Source of the DNA: Ontholestes murinus
Lineage: Eukaryota; Arthropoda; Insecta; Coleoptera; Staphylinidae
DNA length: 64,000 nucleotides
NCBI GenBank assembly: GCA_963969525.1
Contig: OZ018397.1
Span: 48,346,963 to 48,410,962 of the forward strand
Direction: 5' to 3'
A program made the translations under genes and the position numbers. Shown in pieces: positions 1 to 11,969 of the stretch. The first letter of the stretch is position 1. The number at the start of each line of letters is the position of its first letter. The notes beneath the pieces were generated by a model, which was not told the origin of the DNA, made no database searches, and worked only from the letters and a program-made list of their open reading frames with translations.

Positions 1-3000
1 ATGATTTAAATAAATTAAATAAAAAAACAATCGATGGTTTTAACTTTAAAATTTCAAAATTGGTTTGTTTAAAATGAATTATTTTAAAACAGTACCTCAA
101 AACAAGTGCTGTATCGTAACCACAAACAATAGAGCAACGTGCCAAACTCGATTGAAGGGAATTAAAAATGCATTCATTTATTTTAAAATGTTTAACACGA
201 AGAACGAATGGCGTTTGTTTTAAATTTTTTAAATATGTTTAAAGTTAACTAATTTACAACCCTACTTGAAAATAATTACTACATCATAACGAGAAACAAA
301 ATAGTAACGCGCTAAACTTAAATGAAGAAAAATAATACTCCATTCACTGATTTGAAAACTTTAAATACAAAAAATCAATATTAGGCGTTGTTTAATCAAA
401 ATACGTTTAGATTTAACTGTTTTGCAATACTCTAAAAAAACAATTGCTCTCCCGTGGCGAGAAACAAAAGAGCAACGCAATAGGAAAATAAACGTAGTTT
501 TGATGATTTTAATACAATCAATAGTTTTGAGTTTAAAATTCATTATTTCATAATACTACTATAATACTACCTTAAAACAATTGCTATATCGTAACTGGAA
601 ACAAAAGAAAAATGGACTAAAATCGAATGAAGGAAATCAAAATTGTATTTCATGATTTTAGAAGAGTGAAGAAGTACAACCAATCATTTTAGCTTTAGTT
701 TTACTAGCATAAAATTATCTATTTAACAACACTACTTGAAAACAATTGCTATATCGTAGCGAAAAACAAATGAGCATCGCCCTCAATTCGGTTGAATGAA
801 AATAATATCTTTTCGTAGATTTGGAAATAATCTAAAGCAAAGAAAAATTCGAATATTTTGATATAATTTAATGCAAACGGAAAGTCGATTTATAAAAATT
901 TGTAATTATTTTAAAGGTCGGAAAAAAAATATAAAAACAATTGCTATCGACGTGAGGATTTTAAAAATTACTCAATTACATAATGTGAATTTATCAAAAA
1001 ATTAAAAAATCCTTTCATAGATTTTGAAATAAATTAATGCAAAGTAAAAAAACTGATTTAAAAATATTATAATTATTTTAGACGATGAAACAAATTTTAG
1101 TCGTGAAGATTTTTAAAATTACTCAAAATAGATTATATAACGTGAATTCATGAAAATAATCAAGTAATCTCTTTATAAATTTTGAAATAATCGAATGCAA
1201 AGAGGAATTTAATTTATAAAAAAAATCAATAATTATAGACGACGGAAAAAAAATATAAAAAACAATTGCTATCGACGGGGAGATTTTACAAACTGCACAA
1301 AGTACATTACACAATGTGAATTCATAATATATACAAGCAATACCTTTATAAAATTTAATGTAATCGAATGCAAAGAAAAATTTGATTTATAAAAATTTTT
1401 AAATAGTTTTAGGAGATGGAAAAAAATATAAAAACAATTGCTTTCGACGTGAATATTTTAAAAATCACACAAAATTCATTACACAAGGCGAATTCATAGT
1501 ATACTCAAGCAATCCCTTAATAGATTTTAAAATAATCTAATGCAGAGAAAAAGTTGATTTACAAATATTGTAATTATTTTAGACGACGAAAAAAAAAATA
1601 TACAAACATATGCTATCGGTGTAATGATTTTTAAAATTACTCAAAATAGATTACATAATATAAATTCATCAAACAATAAAGCAATTCCTTCATAAATTAT
1701 GAAATAATCGAATGCAAAGAGAAATTTAATTTATAAACATTTTTAAATAATTTTAGACGACGGAAAAAAATATAAAAAACAATTGCTATCGACGTAAAGA
1801 CTTTACAAACTAAATGAAATACATTACACAATGCGCATTCATAATATACTCAAGCAATCCCTTCATAAATTTTGAAATAATCGAATGCAAAGAAAAATTT
1901 TATTTATAATTTTTTTTAAATAGTTTCAGGAGACGGAAAAACATTTAAAAACAATTGCTATGGACGTGAAGATTTTACAAACTGCCCAAAATACATTACA
2001 CTATGCGAAATCATAATATACTCAAGCAATCCTTTCATAGATTTTGAAATAATCTAATAGAAAGAAAAAGTTGATTTACAAATATTGTAATTATTTTAGA
2101 CGACGAAAAAAAATATACAAATATTTATATGCTATCGGTGTAATGATTTTTCAAATTACTCAAAATTGATTACACAATGTGAATTCATGAAAAAATTAAG
2201 CAATCCCTTCATAAATTTCCAAATAATCGAATGCAAAGAGAAATTCAATTTATAAAAAATTTGAGAACATTTTAGACGACGGAAAAAATATAAAAACAAT
2301 TGCTAAGGAAGTGAAGATTTTAACAAAATACATTGCACAATAAGAATTCATGGAAAACTGAAGCAATCCTTTCATAAATTTTGAAGTAATCGAATGCAAA
2401 GAAAAATTTGATTTATAAAACAATTTAAATAGTTTTAGGAGACGGAAAAACATTTATAAACAATTGCTATCGATGTGAAGATTTTACAAACTGCCCAAAA
2501 TACATTACACTATGCGAATTTATAATATACTCAAGCAATCCTTTCATAGATTTTGAAATAATCTAATGGAAAGAAAAAGTTGATTTACAAATATTGTAAC
2601 TATTTTAAACGAGGGAAAAAAATATTAAAACATTTGCTATCGACGTGAAGATTTTTAAAATTACTCAAAATAGATTACATAAAGTAAATTCATGAAACAA
2701 TTAAGCAATCCCTTCATAGATACTGAAATAATCGAATGCAAAGAGAAATTTAATTTATAAAAAAAATTTAATCGTAATATTTTAGGCGACGGAAAAAAAT
2801 ATAAAAACAATTGCTATCGACGTGAAGATTATAAAAATTACTTAAAATAGATTACCTAATGCGAATTCAGGAAAAAGTCAAGCTAAAATTTAATTTAATT
2901 TATAAATAATTTAATAATTTAATATAGTTTTAAGCGACTGTAAAAATATAAAAACAATTGCTATCAACGTGAAAATTTTACAAACCATACAAAATACATT

Positions 3001-5320
3001 ATACAATACGAATTCATGAAAAACTCAAACATTCCCTTCATAAATTTGGAAATAATCGAATGCAAAGAGAAATTTTAGTTTATAAAAAAAAATGAAATAA
3101 TTTTAGATGACGGAAATGAATATAAAAACAATTGCTATCGACGTGAAGATTTTACAAACTGCCCAAAATACATTACACTATGCGAATTCATAATATATTC
3201 AGGCCAATCAGTTCATATATTTTGAAATAATCTAATTCAAAGAAAAAGTCGATTTACAAATATTGTAATTGTTTTCGACGTCGGAAAAAAATAATTAAAC
3301 ATTTGCTATCGACGTGAAAATTTTAAAAATCACTCAAAGTAGATTACATAACGTGAATTCATGAAAAAATTAAGCAATATATTCATAAATTTTGAAATAA
3401 TCGAATGCAAAGGAAAATTTAATTTGTATGAAATTTTAAACAACTTTGGTCGACGAACAAAAAATATAGAAGCAATTGCCATCGAGGTGAAGATTTTAAA
3501 AATCACTCAAAATAGATTACATAATGTGAATTCATGAAAAAATTAGCAATACCTTCATAAATTTTGAAATAAATCAAATGCAAAGAGAAATTTAATTTAT
3601 AAAAAAAATTGAATAATTTTAGACAACGGAATAAAATATAAAAACAATTGCCATCGACGTGAAGATTTTAAAAATTACACAAAATTCATTACACAAGGCG
3701 AATTCATGAAAAACTCAAGAATCCCTTCCCAAATTTTGAACTAATCAAATAAAAAGAGAAAATTAATTTCTAAATTTTTTAAATATAATTTTAGACAATG
3801 GAAAAAATATAAAAACAATTGCTATTAACGTGAAGATTTTACAAACTACGAAAAATACATTACACAATGCAAATTCGTAATATACTCAAGCAAGCTCTTC
3901 ATAGATTTTGAAATAATCTAATGGAAAGAAAAAGATTTACAAATATTATTATTGTTTTAGACGAAAAAAAAAAAATGCTATCAACGTAAAATATTTATAA
4001 AATTACTCAAAATACATTACATAACGTGAATCCATGTAAAAATCAAGCAACCCCTTCATAAATTTTGAAATAACCGAATGCAAGGAGAAATTTAATTTTA
4101 AAAATTTTAGAGGACGTAAAAAAATATAAAAACCATTGCTATCGTAAAAATTACCCAAAATACATTACACAATATGAATTCGTGAAAAACTCAAGCAATC
4201 CCTTCATAAATTTTAAACTAATCGAATAATAAGAGCATATTAAGTTATACATTTTTTTAATAACTTTAGACAACGGAAAAAATTTAAAAACAATTGATAT
4301 CGATGTGAAGATTATAAAGATTACTCAATATAGGTGACATAATGTGAGTTCATGAAAAAATTAAGCAATTCCTTCATTAATTTTCAACTAATCGAATGCA
4401 AAGGGAAATTTAATTTAAAAAAATTTAATTAGTATTTGGAGACGGAAAAACATTTAAAAGCAATTGATATCGACGTGAAGATTATAAAAATTACTCAAAA
4501 TAGATTACATAATATGAATTCATGGAAAAATCAAGCAATTCCTTCATGAATTTTGAAATAATCGAAATCAAAAAAATGAGATTTATAAAAAAAAATTAGG
4601 CGACAGAAAAATATATAAAAAAATACACTTATGTTTCGATAATTGCAAGTGGAGTTGCCGAAACTAGTTAACAAAATAAAATATAGAGTGTTATACAAGC
4701 AAAGTTGAAGTGTTTTATTAATTATTCAAACATGTATAACGAAGTAGAAGCTTCTTACATTAACAATATTTTAGTATCAGTTAATTGTAGGATTTAGTTT
4801 ACGTTTTATATACTATATCTTAATTGTAAATTGTATCTAACTAAATGTAATTTTATTATGTAATCGCATTTTTTTGTATTGACGGATCCCATCTGTATTT
4901 AAACAGCTACGTGAATAAAGTTATATTATTATTATTATTTCATAGATTTTGAAATAATCTAATGCAGCGAGAAATTCGATTTATAAAAATTTGCAATTAT
5001 TCTTGAGTGACGAAAAAATATAGAAACAATGGCCATCGACGTAAAAATAATGCAAATTTATGCGAAAATCAAACAATTCGTTTATTAATTTCGAAATAAT
5101 ATAATGCGTAAAAGTCGATTTATAAAAAATTGTAATAATTTTAGACGATTTGTCAATTTGCCAATGCGTTTTAGGAAGAAATAATGATTTTGATACAACA
5201 GGTTATAAAAAAGTAATTAATTATTTCTTCAAAACAATTTCTATATCGTAACGAGAAACAGAAGAACAACGCTCTAAAGTTAAGTAAATGGATATAATGC
5301 AAACCATGATTTAAATATAT
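1..5320. repeat. Satellite array, about 170-bp unit
   Basis: A degenerate tandem array. The phrase CAATTGCTATCGACGTGAAG recurs at about 939, 1264, 1781, 2461, 2810, 3130, 3648 and later, with intermediate variants, giving a period near 171 bp and roughly two dozen copies. Each unit also carries TGAAATAATCGAATGCAAAG and ATTACACAATGCGAATTCAT. Two subfamilies are visible. The core (about 840-5130) has the CTATCGACGTGAAG form. The edges (1-840 and about 5150-5310) have a CTATATCGTAACGAGAAAC form followed by GAGCAACGC. More divergent edge units are usual where unequal crossing-over homogenises the centre. Short ORFs here on the minus strand are chance frames in repeated DNA and are not called as genes. 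Confidence 0.93.
4625..4945 (+). mobile_element. Retroelement 3' end inserted in the satellite
   Basis: This stretch interrupts the satellite and is unlike it. It contains TGCAAGTGGAGTTGCCGAAAC (4648-4668), then GTATAACGAAGTAGAAGC, and ends in GAATAAAG followed by a short TTA/ATT microsatellite (4914-4940) before the satellite resumes. A TGATAA/CCGAAAC-type stem, an AATAAA and a simple-repeat tail together suggest the 3' end of a Penelope-like element or LINE. Related sequence recurs at 38836-38890 and, inverted, at 50440-50560. No coding part is present. Confidence 0.55.
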
Positions 5321-5593
5321 TACTAACTTAAGTATACAAATATAGTTATTACTACCGATTATTTGAAAATTTTACTCATGTTAGAGAAATTGAAATTCAA
5401 TCGATGATTGAAAAATAACCAAATTATACAAATAAAATTTTTACTATCAATTATTTGAACATTTTATTCATGTTAATTAATTCGGTTGATAAAACAGTTT
5501 ATTATTTATCGATTGTAATTCTCGTAATCACTTGAAAAAAATCAATTTAATTAATTTATCATTTAAACATTTATATTACGTATTAATGTTAAT

Positions 5594-5794
5594 ATGATTC
5601 AAATCAGTAAGGCTGAAAATAATTGTAAATTATTAGGAGTCACACAACTTACTCTCATGGTAACAGTTGAGACAGTGGAAACGAGATGGCGCTACAGCAC
5701 TCGTTTCGTGCATTTTATAGAAGCACGAAGAAATAATTCCAGTTATTCCTCCGCAATTTCAGGTATGTTTGACCGTTGTATAAAATGTGTTTAA
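5594..5794 (+). other. Unassigned 66-codon ORF with donor-like site
   Basis: The frame opens at an ATG and is less AT-rich than its surroundings. I do not recognise the product. At 5761-5766 the sequence AG|GTATGT looks like a splice donor, so this could be the end of an exon (last base 5762) and not a complete gene. A CTCF-type motif lies inside it at 5684-5693. There is no other evidence of coding, and a chance frame in a regulatory block explains it equally well. Confidence 0.15.
5684..5693 (+). promoter_or_regulatory. CTCF-type motif AGATGGCGCT
   Basis: The 10-mer matches the core of the insect CTCF consensus (AGRTGGCGCY). It stands out in AT-rich DNA. Binding is inferred from the motif only, and the same core occurs in some dispersed insect repeats. 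Confidence 0.3.
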
Positions 5795-6414
5795 AACATA
5801 ATATTCTTGTAAACATTTCGGTCGTTTATTCAGTCGTGTTTAAATTATCGATACATTTAACACGCATTTACATTTACACAACGTAAATTAAACACCACAT
5901 TTATAACCTTAATCATAATTATTTAATATAAATTGTAATAGGTATTACATGATATATTAATATACATAATACAAAATTTACAATGTGATTTAATCATTTG
6001 TAAAATTAGTAATTAACTTAAAATTAAAAAATTATGTAATTTAGAGCTATTAGCTATTTTTATATTGACACTTTTGCTTTAACCTTACTTTAATTTTTTT
6101 ATGATTAAAGAAACACTTGATATGGTTTCACTGTTTTTATTTTGATCTCTATGTTTCACCACAAGTTAAGTGAGAAATTGATTCAACATTAGAACTTATT
6201 TGTAATATATTGTATTAACATCATAATTTGTATATTCTTTTAATGTAAATATCAAAAATACCTACTTTATATTATTTATATTGCTATCATATGATTATCA
6301 ACCTTTCTCATTTACACATGTTTAATAAATAATAATTTTATATTAAGTAGTATATATTGTTTAGTGATTTTTTTCGTAAATATTGAAAAGCGACCCTTAA
6401 TCCTCCCTTTTAAA
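5795..6414. other. AT-rich non-coding DNA
   Basis: No gene or array is visible. The only structured element is a copy of the dispersed TTTCACCACAAGTTAAGTGAG motif at 6151-6174, whose relatives are at 23770, 24061, 26090 and 55367 (see those entries). Confidence 0.6.
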
Positions 6415-6740
6415 ATTCAGCAGCCCCTTGAAAAGTGAAATAAAAATAAGACACCACCATGTAGGAATGGAAACATCGGCGGCCATCCACTCGTGAAACG
6501 GGATTTGATTAGAAGGCGCGCTTTTAGAGTCCTCGTAGTTTTCGAATATGAGGACGTTCCATTAAGCATGGGGGTGGGCTTCTTTTATGCCGAAAAAGGG
6601 GTTCGGTTTTTGTATTTTGACAAGTTTCGACAGTCGACGCATTTCCCGTAAACAGGTCGATACTGACGCCTGGCGCGATTTGAATGCCTTGGCTTGAGAC
6701 AATGTTTTCACAGTGTGTATGTGTGTGTGAGTGTAGCAAA
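6415..6740. promoter_or_regulatory. GC-richer unique block, candidate conserved element
   Basis: About 320 bp of high-complexity, clearly GC-richer sequence between AT-rich flanks, with restriction-like GC words such as GGCGCGC and GTCGACGC, ending in a short GT microsatellite (6714-6734). A 71-codon minus-strand frame covers 6524-6739 but resembles nothing I know and begins inside the microsatellite. A non-coding regulatory element or an unrecognised exon are the main alternatives. Confidence 0.25.
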
Positions 6741-7240
6741 ACAGTTTCTATTTTAAAATTACATTTCGATTCTATTTCAATTGCTCAGTGGTAATATTCA
6801 AGAAAATACTCTACACATAAAAAGGTTAAATTAAAATGAAGTAATAAAAAAAGTATGTAGTAAGTGTACAAATGGATAATGCAAATTATTTTAAGCAGTC
6901 AGTTTTGAAAATCAATTTTTTATATAGTGATTAAAATGATTAAAGAGTCCCAAAATAATATTTAAAAGTGTTCAGTTCAGTACAGTTAAAAATGACAATA
7001 GATAACATGCATCATCAACCCCCCATTCCCTGTTATAACTTCTACTTAGCCTTCCAGCTCGAATATTCGAAGATCTTAAATTAATCACTAGAAGATGAAG
7101 ACACGTATATATCATTTATAGATAAAATATATAGTGCTGCTGACCTCTAAATTCCATATTCCCATTTTTTTACTATACCCCTCGTTCTATGTAGTGGGAA
7201 TCCTCTTGTACAAAAGCAAAAGCTTATTAAAAGAGGTTAA
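6741..7240. other. No recognisable feature
   Basis: AT-rich, apparently single-copy sequence. I see no gene, repeat array or RNA. Confidence 0.6.
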
Positions 7241-8130
7241 AAAAGATCATTAAGCAATATTTATAACTTGGGATCATAGAGAATTTTATTGAAGCCAAGA
7301 GGAAAGCAATTGCCCTCTAAAAGATATTCAACCAGAGACAAAAAAACATTATTTTGAAGTGTTCTGTGAATATTTTTCCCGTATCATTCTATTATCCACA
7401 ATGTAGAAGACCATAAAAATTTACAGAAAATTCTTTCTTCCCCCTGTATACAAACAACATTACATAGAAGCACTAAATGACTTCTTCTGTAGCCTCAGCC
7501 CCCCTTTTGTTAAATCTAGCCCCTCTATTGATTATGTATTCCCTCCTCCAATTTTACTCTAGCAGAACTCAATGCATTCCTTTTCAATTTTAAAGATTTC
7601 TCTTCTTGAAAGGATGGAATAACATATTGCATGTTACATCACTTTCCCTGCTCAAGAAAATTTACGAATTTTTAATTTATGCCTTCAGCAATCTGGAAAT
7701 AATATTCCCTCTCTTAAAACCTGGGAAGATTCTTCTTGGGTAACTTCCCATCTCCTCTTGGGTAGCTTCCCATCTCCTCTTGGGTAGCTTCCCATCGCTC
7801 TTTCCTCATGCACACGGAAGACCATTGTAGAAAATAAATTTGCTTGGTAGGCTGAAAAAAATCTCATATAAAATTCTAAGCAATTTGGATTTAGAAAAGG
7901 TGAAAACACTATAGATAATATAGTAAAACTCTTAAAGCTCAAAATAACCATTCCACTGTTGCTCTCCCTCCTTTGATTCAGCCATCCTCTTCAAAGACAC
8001 AATAAATTAAATAAAGTTATTTGACCACGTATTAACTATAAAGTCTATTTCCTTAAACATGAAACCACTAGGCCTTTACATAGAATCTTCTTTCACATAG
8101 AAAACTCTCATTCATAAATTAAACACAATG
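7240..8130 (+). pseudogene. Non-LTR retrotransposon (jockey-type) RT remnant
   Basis: Translating the plus strand in several frames gives broken pieces typical of the linker and reverse transcriptase of jockey-like LINEs. Around 7480-7550 a stretch reads NDFFCSLSPPFVKSSPSIDY. At about 7880-7940 there is QFGFRKGENTIDNIVKLL, the conserved Q-GFR box of non-LTR RTs. Near 8020-8110 it reads FDHVLTIKSISLNMKPLGLY. Frameshifts and stops separate these pieces, and the catalytic YADD region is absent, so this is an inactive fragment. A 22-bp minisatellite has expanded inside it at 7737-7801. Confidence 0.6.
7737..7801. repeat. 22-bp minisatellite, about 3 copies
   Basis: CTTGGGTAGCTTCCCATCTC-CT is repeated about three times with one or two substitutions, within the LINE remnant. 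Confidence 0.85.
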
Positions 8131-8243
8131 TTAACTTTGTATAACTGAATTTGATATCTTTAGGTTAAAGTTTTCTTTGGTAGTGTTGCATACCTCGTGA
8201 CTCATCTCACACTTTTGCAATAGATTCATTAGGAAGTAACCAA

Positions 8244-8368
8244 AACCAAAATAAGTACAATTTTTGAAAATTGTTAATGTGTCGGCTGATCCGATTGAAA
8301 TCAAACGTGTATTTCAATCGGATCAGCCGACACATTAACAATTTTCAAAAATTGTTCTTATTTTGGTT
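8244..8368. repeat. Near-perfect hairpin, 58-bp arms
   Basis: The left arm (8244-8301) and right arm (8311-8368) are reverse complements with a single mismatch. They are separated by a 9-nt loop, CAAACGTGT. Such fidelity implies a recent origin or active gene conversion. The stem has CGGCTGATCCGATTGAAAT at its tip. A retroelement terminus copied in inverted orientation or a foldback element would explain it, and a transcript would form a long dsRNA stem. Confidence 0.95.
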
Positions 8369-8422
8369 GCATCATTATTAGCAGCGCCATCGCCATGATT
8401 GTCATTAATAGGTTCAGGTAAG

Positions 8423-8608
8423 TTATAGATCGTAATATTGCTGGATTTCGTTTATTAGTGAAGATGTGTTAAAATTATCATTATTTTTCGCCTTGAGTTC
8501 TTCCAGATCGGCTTCCAAAATTATATTTTCGTTTCCGACAGCCTTAAGTTTGTTCGTTAGATCGACCACTTGAAAATAAACATTTAGAGAGAAACATAAA
8601 AATCTCAA
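8423..8608 (-). other. Possible coiled-coil exon relic
   Basis: The minus strand reads a 61-codon frame whose C-terminal two thirds (VVDLTNKLKAVGNENIILEA and on to LEELKAKNN) looks like a charged coiled coil ending at a stop. Immediately upstream of VVDL is a TTTATTTTCAAG stretch that could be a splice acceptor. A second coherent minus-strand stretch (PEPKIENYINKAKKFVSNAL) lies at about 8675-8740, but the intron phases I tried do not join. I cannot name the protein, and transposon-derived coding relics are equally possible. Confidence 0.2.
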
Positions 8609-8699
8609 ACTGCTTTTTTAATTTAGCAGTTATTGTAGATTCTAAAGAGATGTTAATATCTAAATGTACTAACTGAGTTGAGAGCATTTGAGACAAATT

Positions 8700-10620
8700 T
8701 TTTAGCTTTATTAATGTAATTTTCGATTTTAGGTTCAGGCAAAGTAACCCATATTTGAATGTAAAATTAAGTATCAGAATTTGTCTTTCTAATTAATGAT
8801 ATATTTATTTAGAATATAGAGACATCGTATTCTGTGCCTTTTCTTCTTTCATAATGAAAAGGACAGTTATAATTATGATCAAAATTTGTTGAATAATCAA
8901 TTGGCCTTTACTACTTTTGGTGCGTTCTTGGTACATGCCGTACATCTTAATTTAACATTGGAATCTTGACCAAGTTCGTGCCAATAATTTTTACAGTTAT
9001 AATTTTGCCAAAACATCATCATTTCTTATCGATTTCCTCTTTTCTGCCAGTAATTTCCGAAATTATTGGTTTACTCCAGTGATCTGTGCCTCAGCTTGGG
9101 CAAGGAGCGAAATGTCCAAAACTGTTTCATTGATCTAGTGGGTTCTATTGTCCCAACCCTCTATCCACTCAGTGGTGCAGAAAGTCCGATATGCGCTCCT
9201 TACCTGCAAACGAAGTCTTGAGGATCATCTCTTTATAGAAATGGTTACTAATATTTTATTTGTTCTCGGGAACCCATTTTGATTCTTGCTACACCGTTTG
9301 AGCTGCCCGGTGAAATTAGGCGAATAGTTGGAAGAACTTCATGATTGAAGAAGTTTGACATTGATTTAACGTAATTCTTCCATGAATTGTTCTTCATGCT
9401 TAGGATATTCCTGTTATAAACGTAAAAATCTCGTTTAGTCTTCGTGATAATTTGACTAACCTCAAGACTTCATCAAAGAACAGAGGAAGGAATGATTTTA
9501 TAGTCGAGCCAGAGGTACATGGTATAGATTTTGCAGTTGCTTGAATAATGTTGAGTTTAATACTTTGAGGAGCAGAACTAATCATTATAAAAATCTGGTA
9601 AACCAATGTTTTGACGGAACCCTTTCTACTAGTCTTGATCTAAACATCACCATCTTGACTCTCGGCAAAATGGTAGACTAATAGTCTCTAGAAGTAGTTG
9701 AAGGAGTACGATCAGAGTTTTTTTTATTAAAAGCCTACATTATTTTCATCTCATAATTTGCTTAATATCAATTAACGTATTGTTACAATAAAGCCGTAAT
9801 AATTAGTAATTTTAAATCTTCTAAATTTCGAACAACAAAGCAGCAGATGGCATACACTCTGATATTTCTAATGATGTAACTATTCTCTACATTTATAGAA
9901 GAATTTTATTAAAGCTAATTGAATATATAAAGCCCTTATCAGATCACAGATACATTATAGTTTGATAGTTACTTTCCCTATTTCCATACAGCTCTCATTA
10001 AAACTAAACCGATTTCAAACATCTTCTTGTAAGTCTAGGAGCTATGAAATCTTTTCCTTCTAGAGCAGTAGAGCTGAAAAGTTGCCTACTCTCAATATTT
10101 ATACGTGCCACCTTTCGTACTAGTAAATATTTTATTTAATTTCTAGCCTACAGAAACTCTCCAATCATTGTTTCCCTTAAAAATTTACGGTCCACACTGA
10201 CAGCTAAAGGCAAACTTCTCATCCCACATGTTGAAGCTTTTGCACAGCACTTCTGCTTTTAATATCCTAAAGTCCTCTCATGTTATTCCTTTTTTCATTT
10301 CAATCACTTCTCCTCCATAAAGAATAACTATGACTTAGGTGTCTCTAAAACATCCCCAGTCACTCCCAATCCTCTCATTAACTTCTTATTTCTTTCGCTA
10401 ACCTCTGACTAATGTCCAAACTCTACACTTTGCTTTACATATAGTTCCAAATCAAATTACCTTACCTGAAATATATATTGAAGACATACTATCACCTTCA
10501 TTTAAAATTCTGCCCAATTTTTCTATAGTCATTGCAGAACTTACAGACATTAAGGAGTGCTTAGTATTAATAAGACACTTAAACAAAGAATTATATTATA
10601 AATTTCTTAAATTGCAAAGA
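8700..10620. other. Unassigned accessory DNA, coding relics possible
   Basis: Low-repeat sequence with short frames in both directions and many stops. A minus-strand frame at 9400-9606 (68 codons) and cysteine-containing fragments around 8860-9010 (CPFHYERRKG; RCTACTKNAPK) hint at a decayed zinc-binding or transposon protein. The plus strand at 10130-10550 is pyrimidine-rich and also reads as broken protein-like segments. Nothing is firm enough for a call. Confidence 0.3.
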
Positions 10621-10623
10621 TTA

Positions 10624-10804
10624 AAACTTTTTTTATGTTCCATTTCTTTATTTTCAGATAACTGACACGTGTTTAGGTCCTTACGGATCATTATCAAAGT
10701 TAAAACTTTGATGGTAATGAAGTTTTAATTTTGATCATGACCCGTAAGAACTGAAACACGTGTCAGTTATCTGAAAATGAAGAAATGAAACATAAAAAGA
10801 GTTT
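10624..10804. repeat. Long hairpin, about 85-bp arms
   Basis: Left arm 10624-10708 and right arm 10720-10804 are inverted copies with roughly ten mismatches and an 11-nt loop. The arms contain CAGATAACTGACACGTGTTT. Read on the minus strand from the tip outward, the left arm gives TTTGATAATGATCCGTAAGG followed by AAACACGTGTCAG and an AATAAAGAAATGGAAC stretch. That is the layout of 3' ends of Penelope-like retroelements (TGATGA-CCG stem, then AAACGTG, then a polyadenylation-like tail). It is probably two termini in inverted orientation. Confidence 0.85.
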
Positions 10805-11240
10805 TTCTTCACTCAATTTGAAAATTTGGTTTCATCAAGAGAGTAAAAGAACAAGTATCGATTATATAAATTTCTTGGTAACATATCAACGCTAAGCACT
10901 CTTTAATGGCTGTCAGTTCTGAAGATTCCATAGAGGAATTGGACTCTAAAGCCGCTCTACAGTTCATTGAAAGTATTGGTATTAACCAACACCGAACAAT
11001 TCTTTTAAAACATATCTGCTCCGTTTGTTGTCATCTCGCCACAATTTCAGATTGATGTCTTCATTAAATTTTGGATTACAAGCCACATAGGTATTAAATG
11101 AAATAATATTACCAATAGATCTGCCAAATCCGCCCAACATCCGCTCCTCTCCAAACATAATTATCCACATCAAGACAATGTGAAGGTTTTGAAAGAGAGT
11201 ATACGTTTCTTATGGCAATCGTCTTGGTCTACATCGTGGA

Positions 11241-11610
11241 GGTATTTTAGATATTTTAGTTTCCATCCAACAATTCCTTCACACCCTTGGTTTTTTAATT
11301 TGAAATCACTTGGAAGAAGATTTATCACTTCGACAAAAAGAATTAAATTGGCTTACAACTCCTCTCTATTCCACCTTTTTAAGATTGATCAAATTACCTC
11401 CCCGAATTGTTGTCTACGTCAGGAAAGTATTTTAGATATTGTAGTCTCCACCCAACAATTCCTTTACGCACTTGTATTTTTTTGTAAAATTCTAAATCAT
11501 TTGGAAGAAGATTTATCACATCGACAATAATTATTAAACTGGCCTAGAACTCCTCCACATTCCACCTTTATTAAATAGGTCAAATTACCTCCTCGAATTG
11601 TTTATCTGGA
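11241..11610. repeat. Tandem duplication, unit about 185 bp
   Basis: Two adjacent copies begin at about 11241 and 11426 (GTATTTTAGATATT start) and end with CAAATTACCTCCYCGAATTG. The plus-strand 116-codon frame at 11180-11530 runs across both copies. It is internally duplicated accordingly and is unlikely to be a gene. Confidence 0.85.
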
Positions 11611-11969
11611 GAATTTTGTTATCTTAACCATATATTTTTCTCATGCCTAAACTTCTATTCTATCTGGTTTAACTTATACCTATTTTTTATTTCTGTCGAA
11701 CAACTTACACCCCTATCTATCACTTCAGTTATATTTAATCTTTTCTCTGATACTTACATTTTATTGTATTCCCATTTTAACATAAACAACATTAAACTCT
11801 AGCATTTTCCACTCTTTTATCTTATTTTATTTCCAATAACCTTCAAATAGAGTACCTAATCAATTAACAGCTGAGTCTACACAAGCATCAAGATATATTT
11901 ATTGCGTCTGGTCAGCATTCCGTGGTTACCAAGGCCATTAAATATGTTTAAAGCAGGAGAAGATGATGT

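Noticed and set aside
1123..2453. Minus-strand ORFs in the satellite
   Set aside because: They repeat with the satellite monomer and are low-complexity.
1..5320. CRISPR-like array
   Set aside because: Monomers of about 170 bp without short conserved repeats or unique spacers, in a eukaryotic context.
8423..8740. Two-exon minus-strand gene with a 105-nt intron
   Set aside because: A donor GTTAGT and an acceptor TTTTCAAG are present, but the codon phases do not join the two coding-like pieces, so only a relic is listed.
11180..11530. 116-codon ORF
   Set aside because: It spans two copies of a 185-bp tandem duplication and has no motif; DNA-level duplication explains it.
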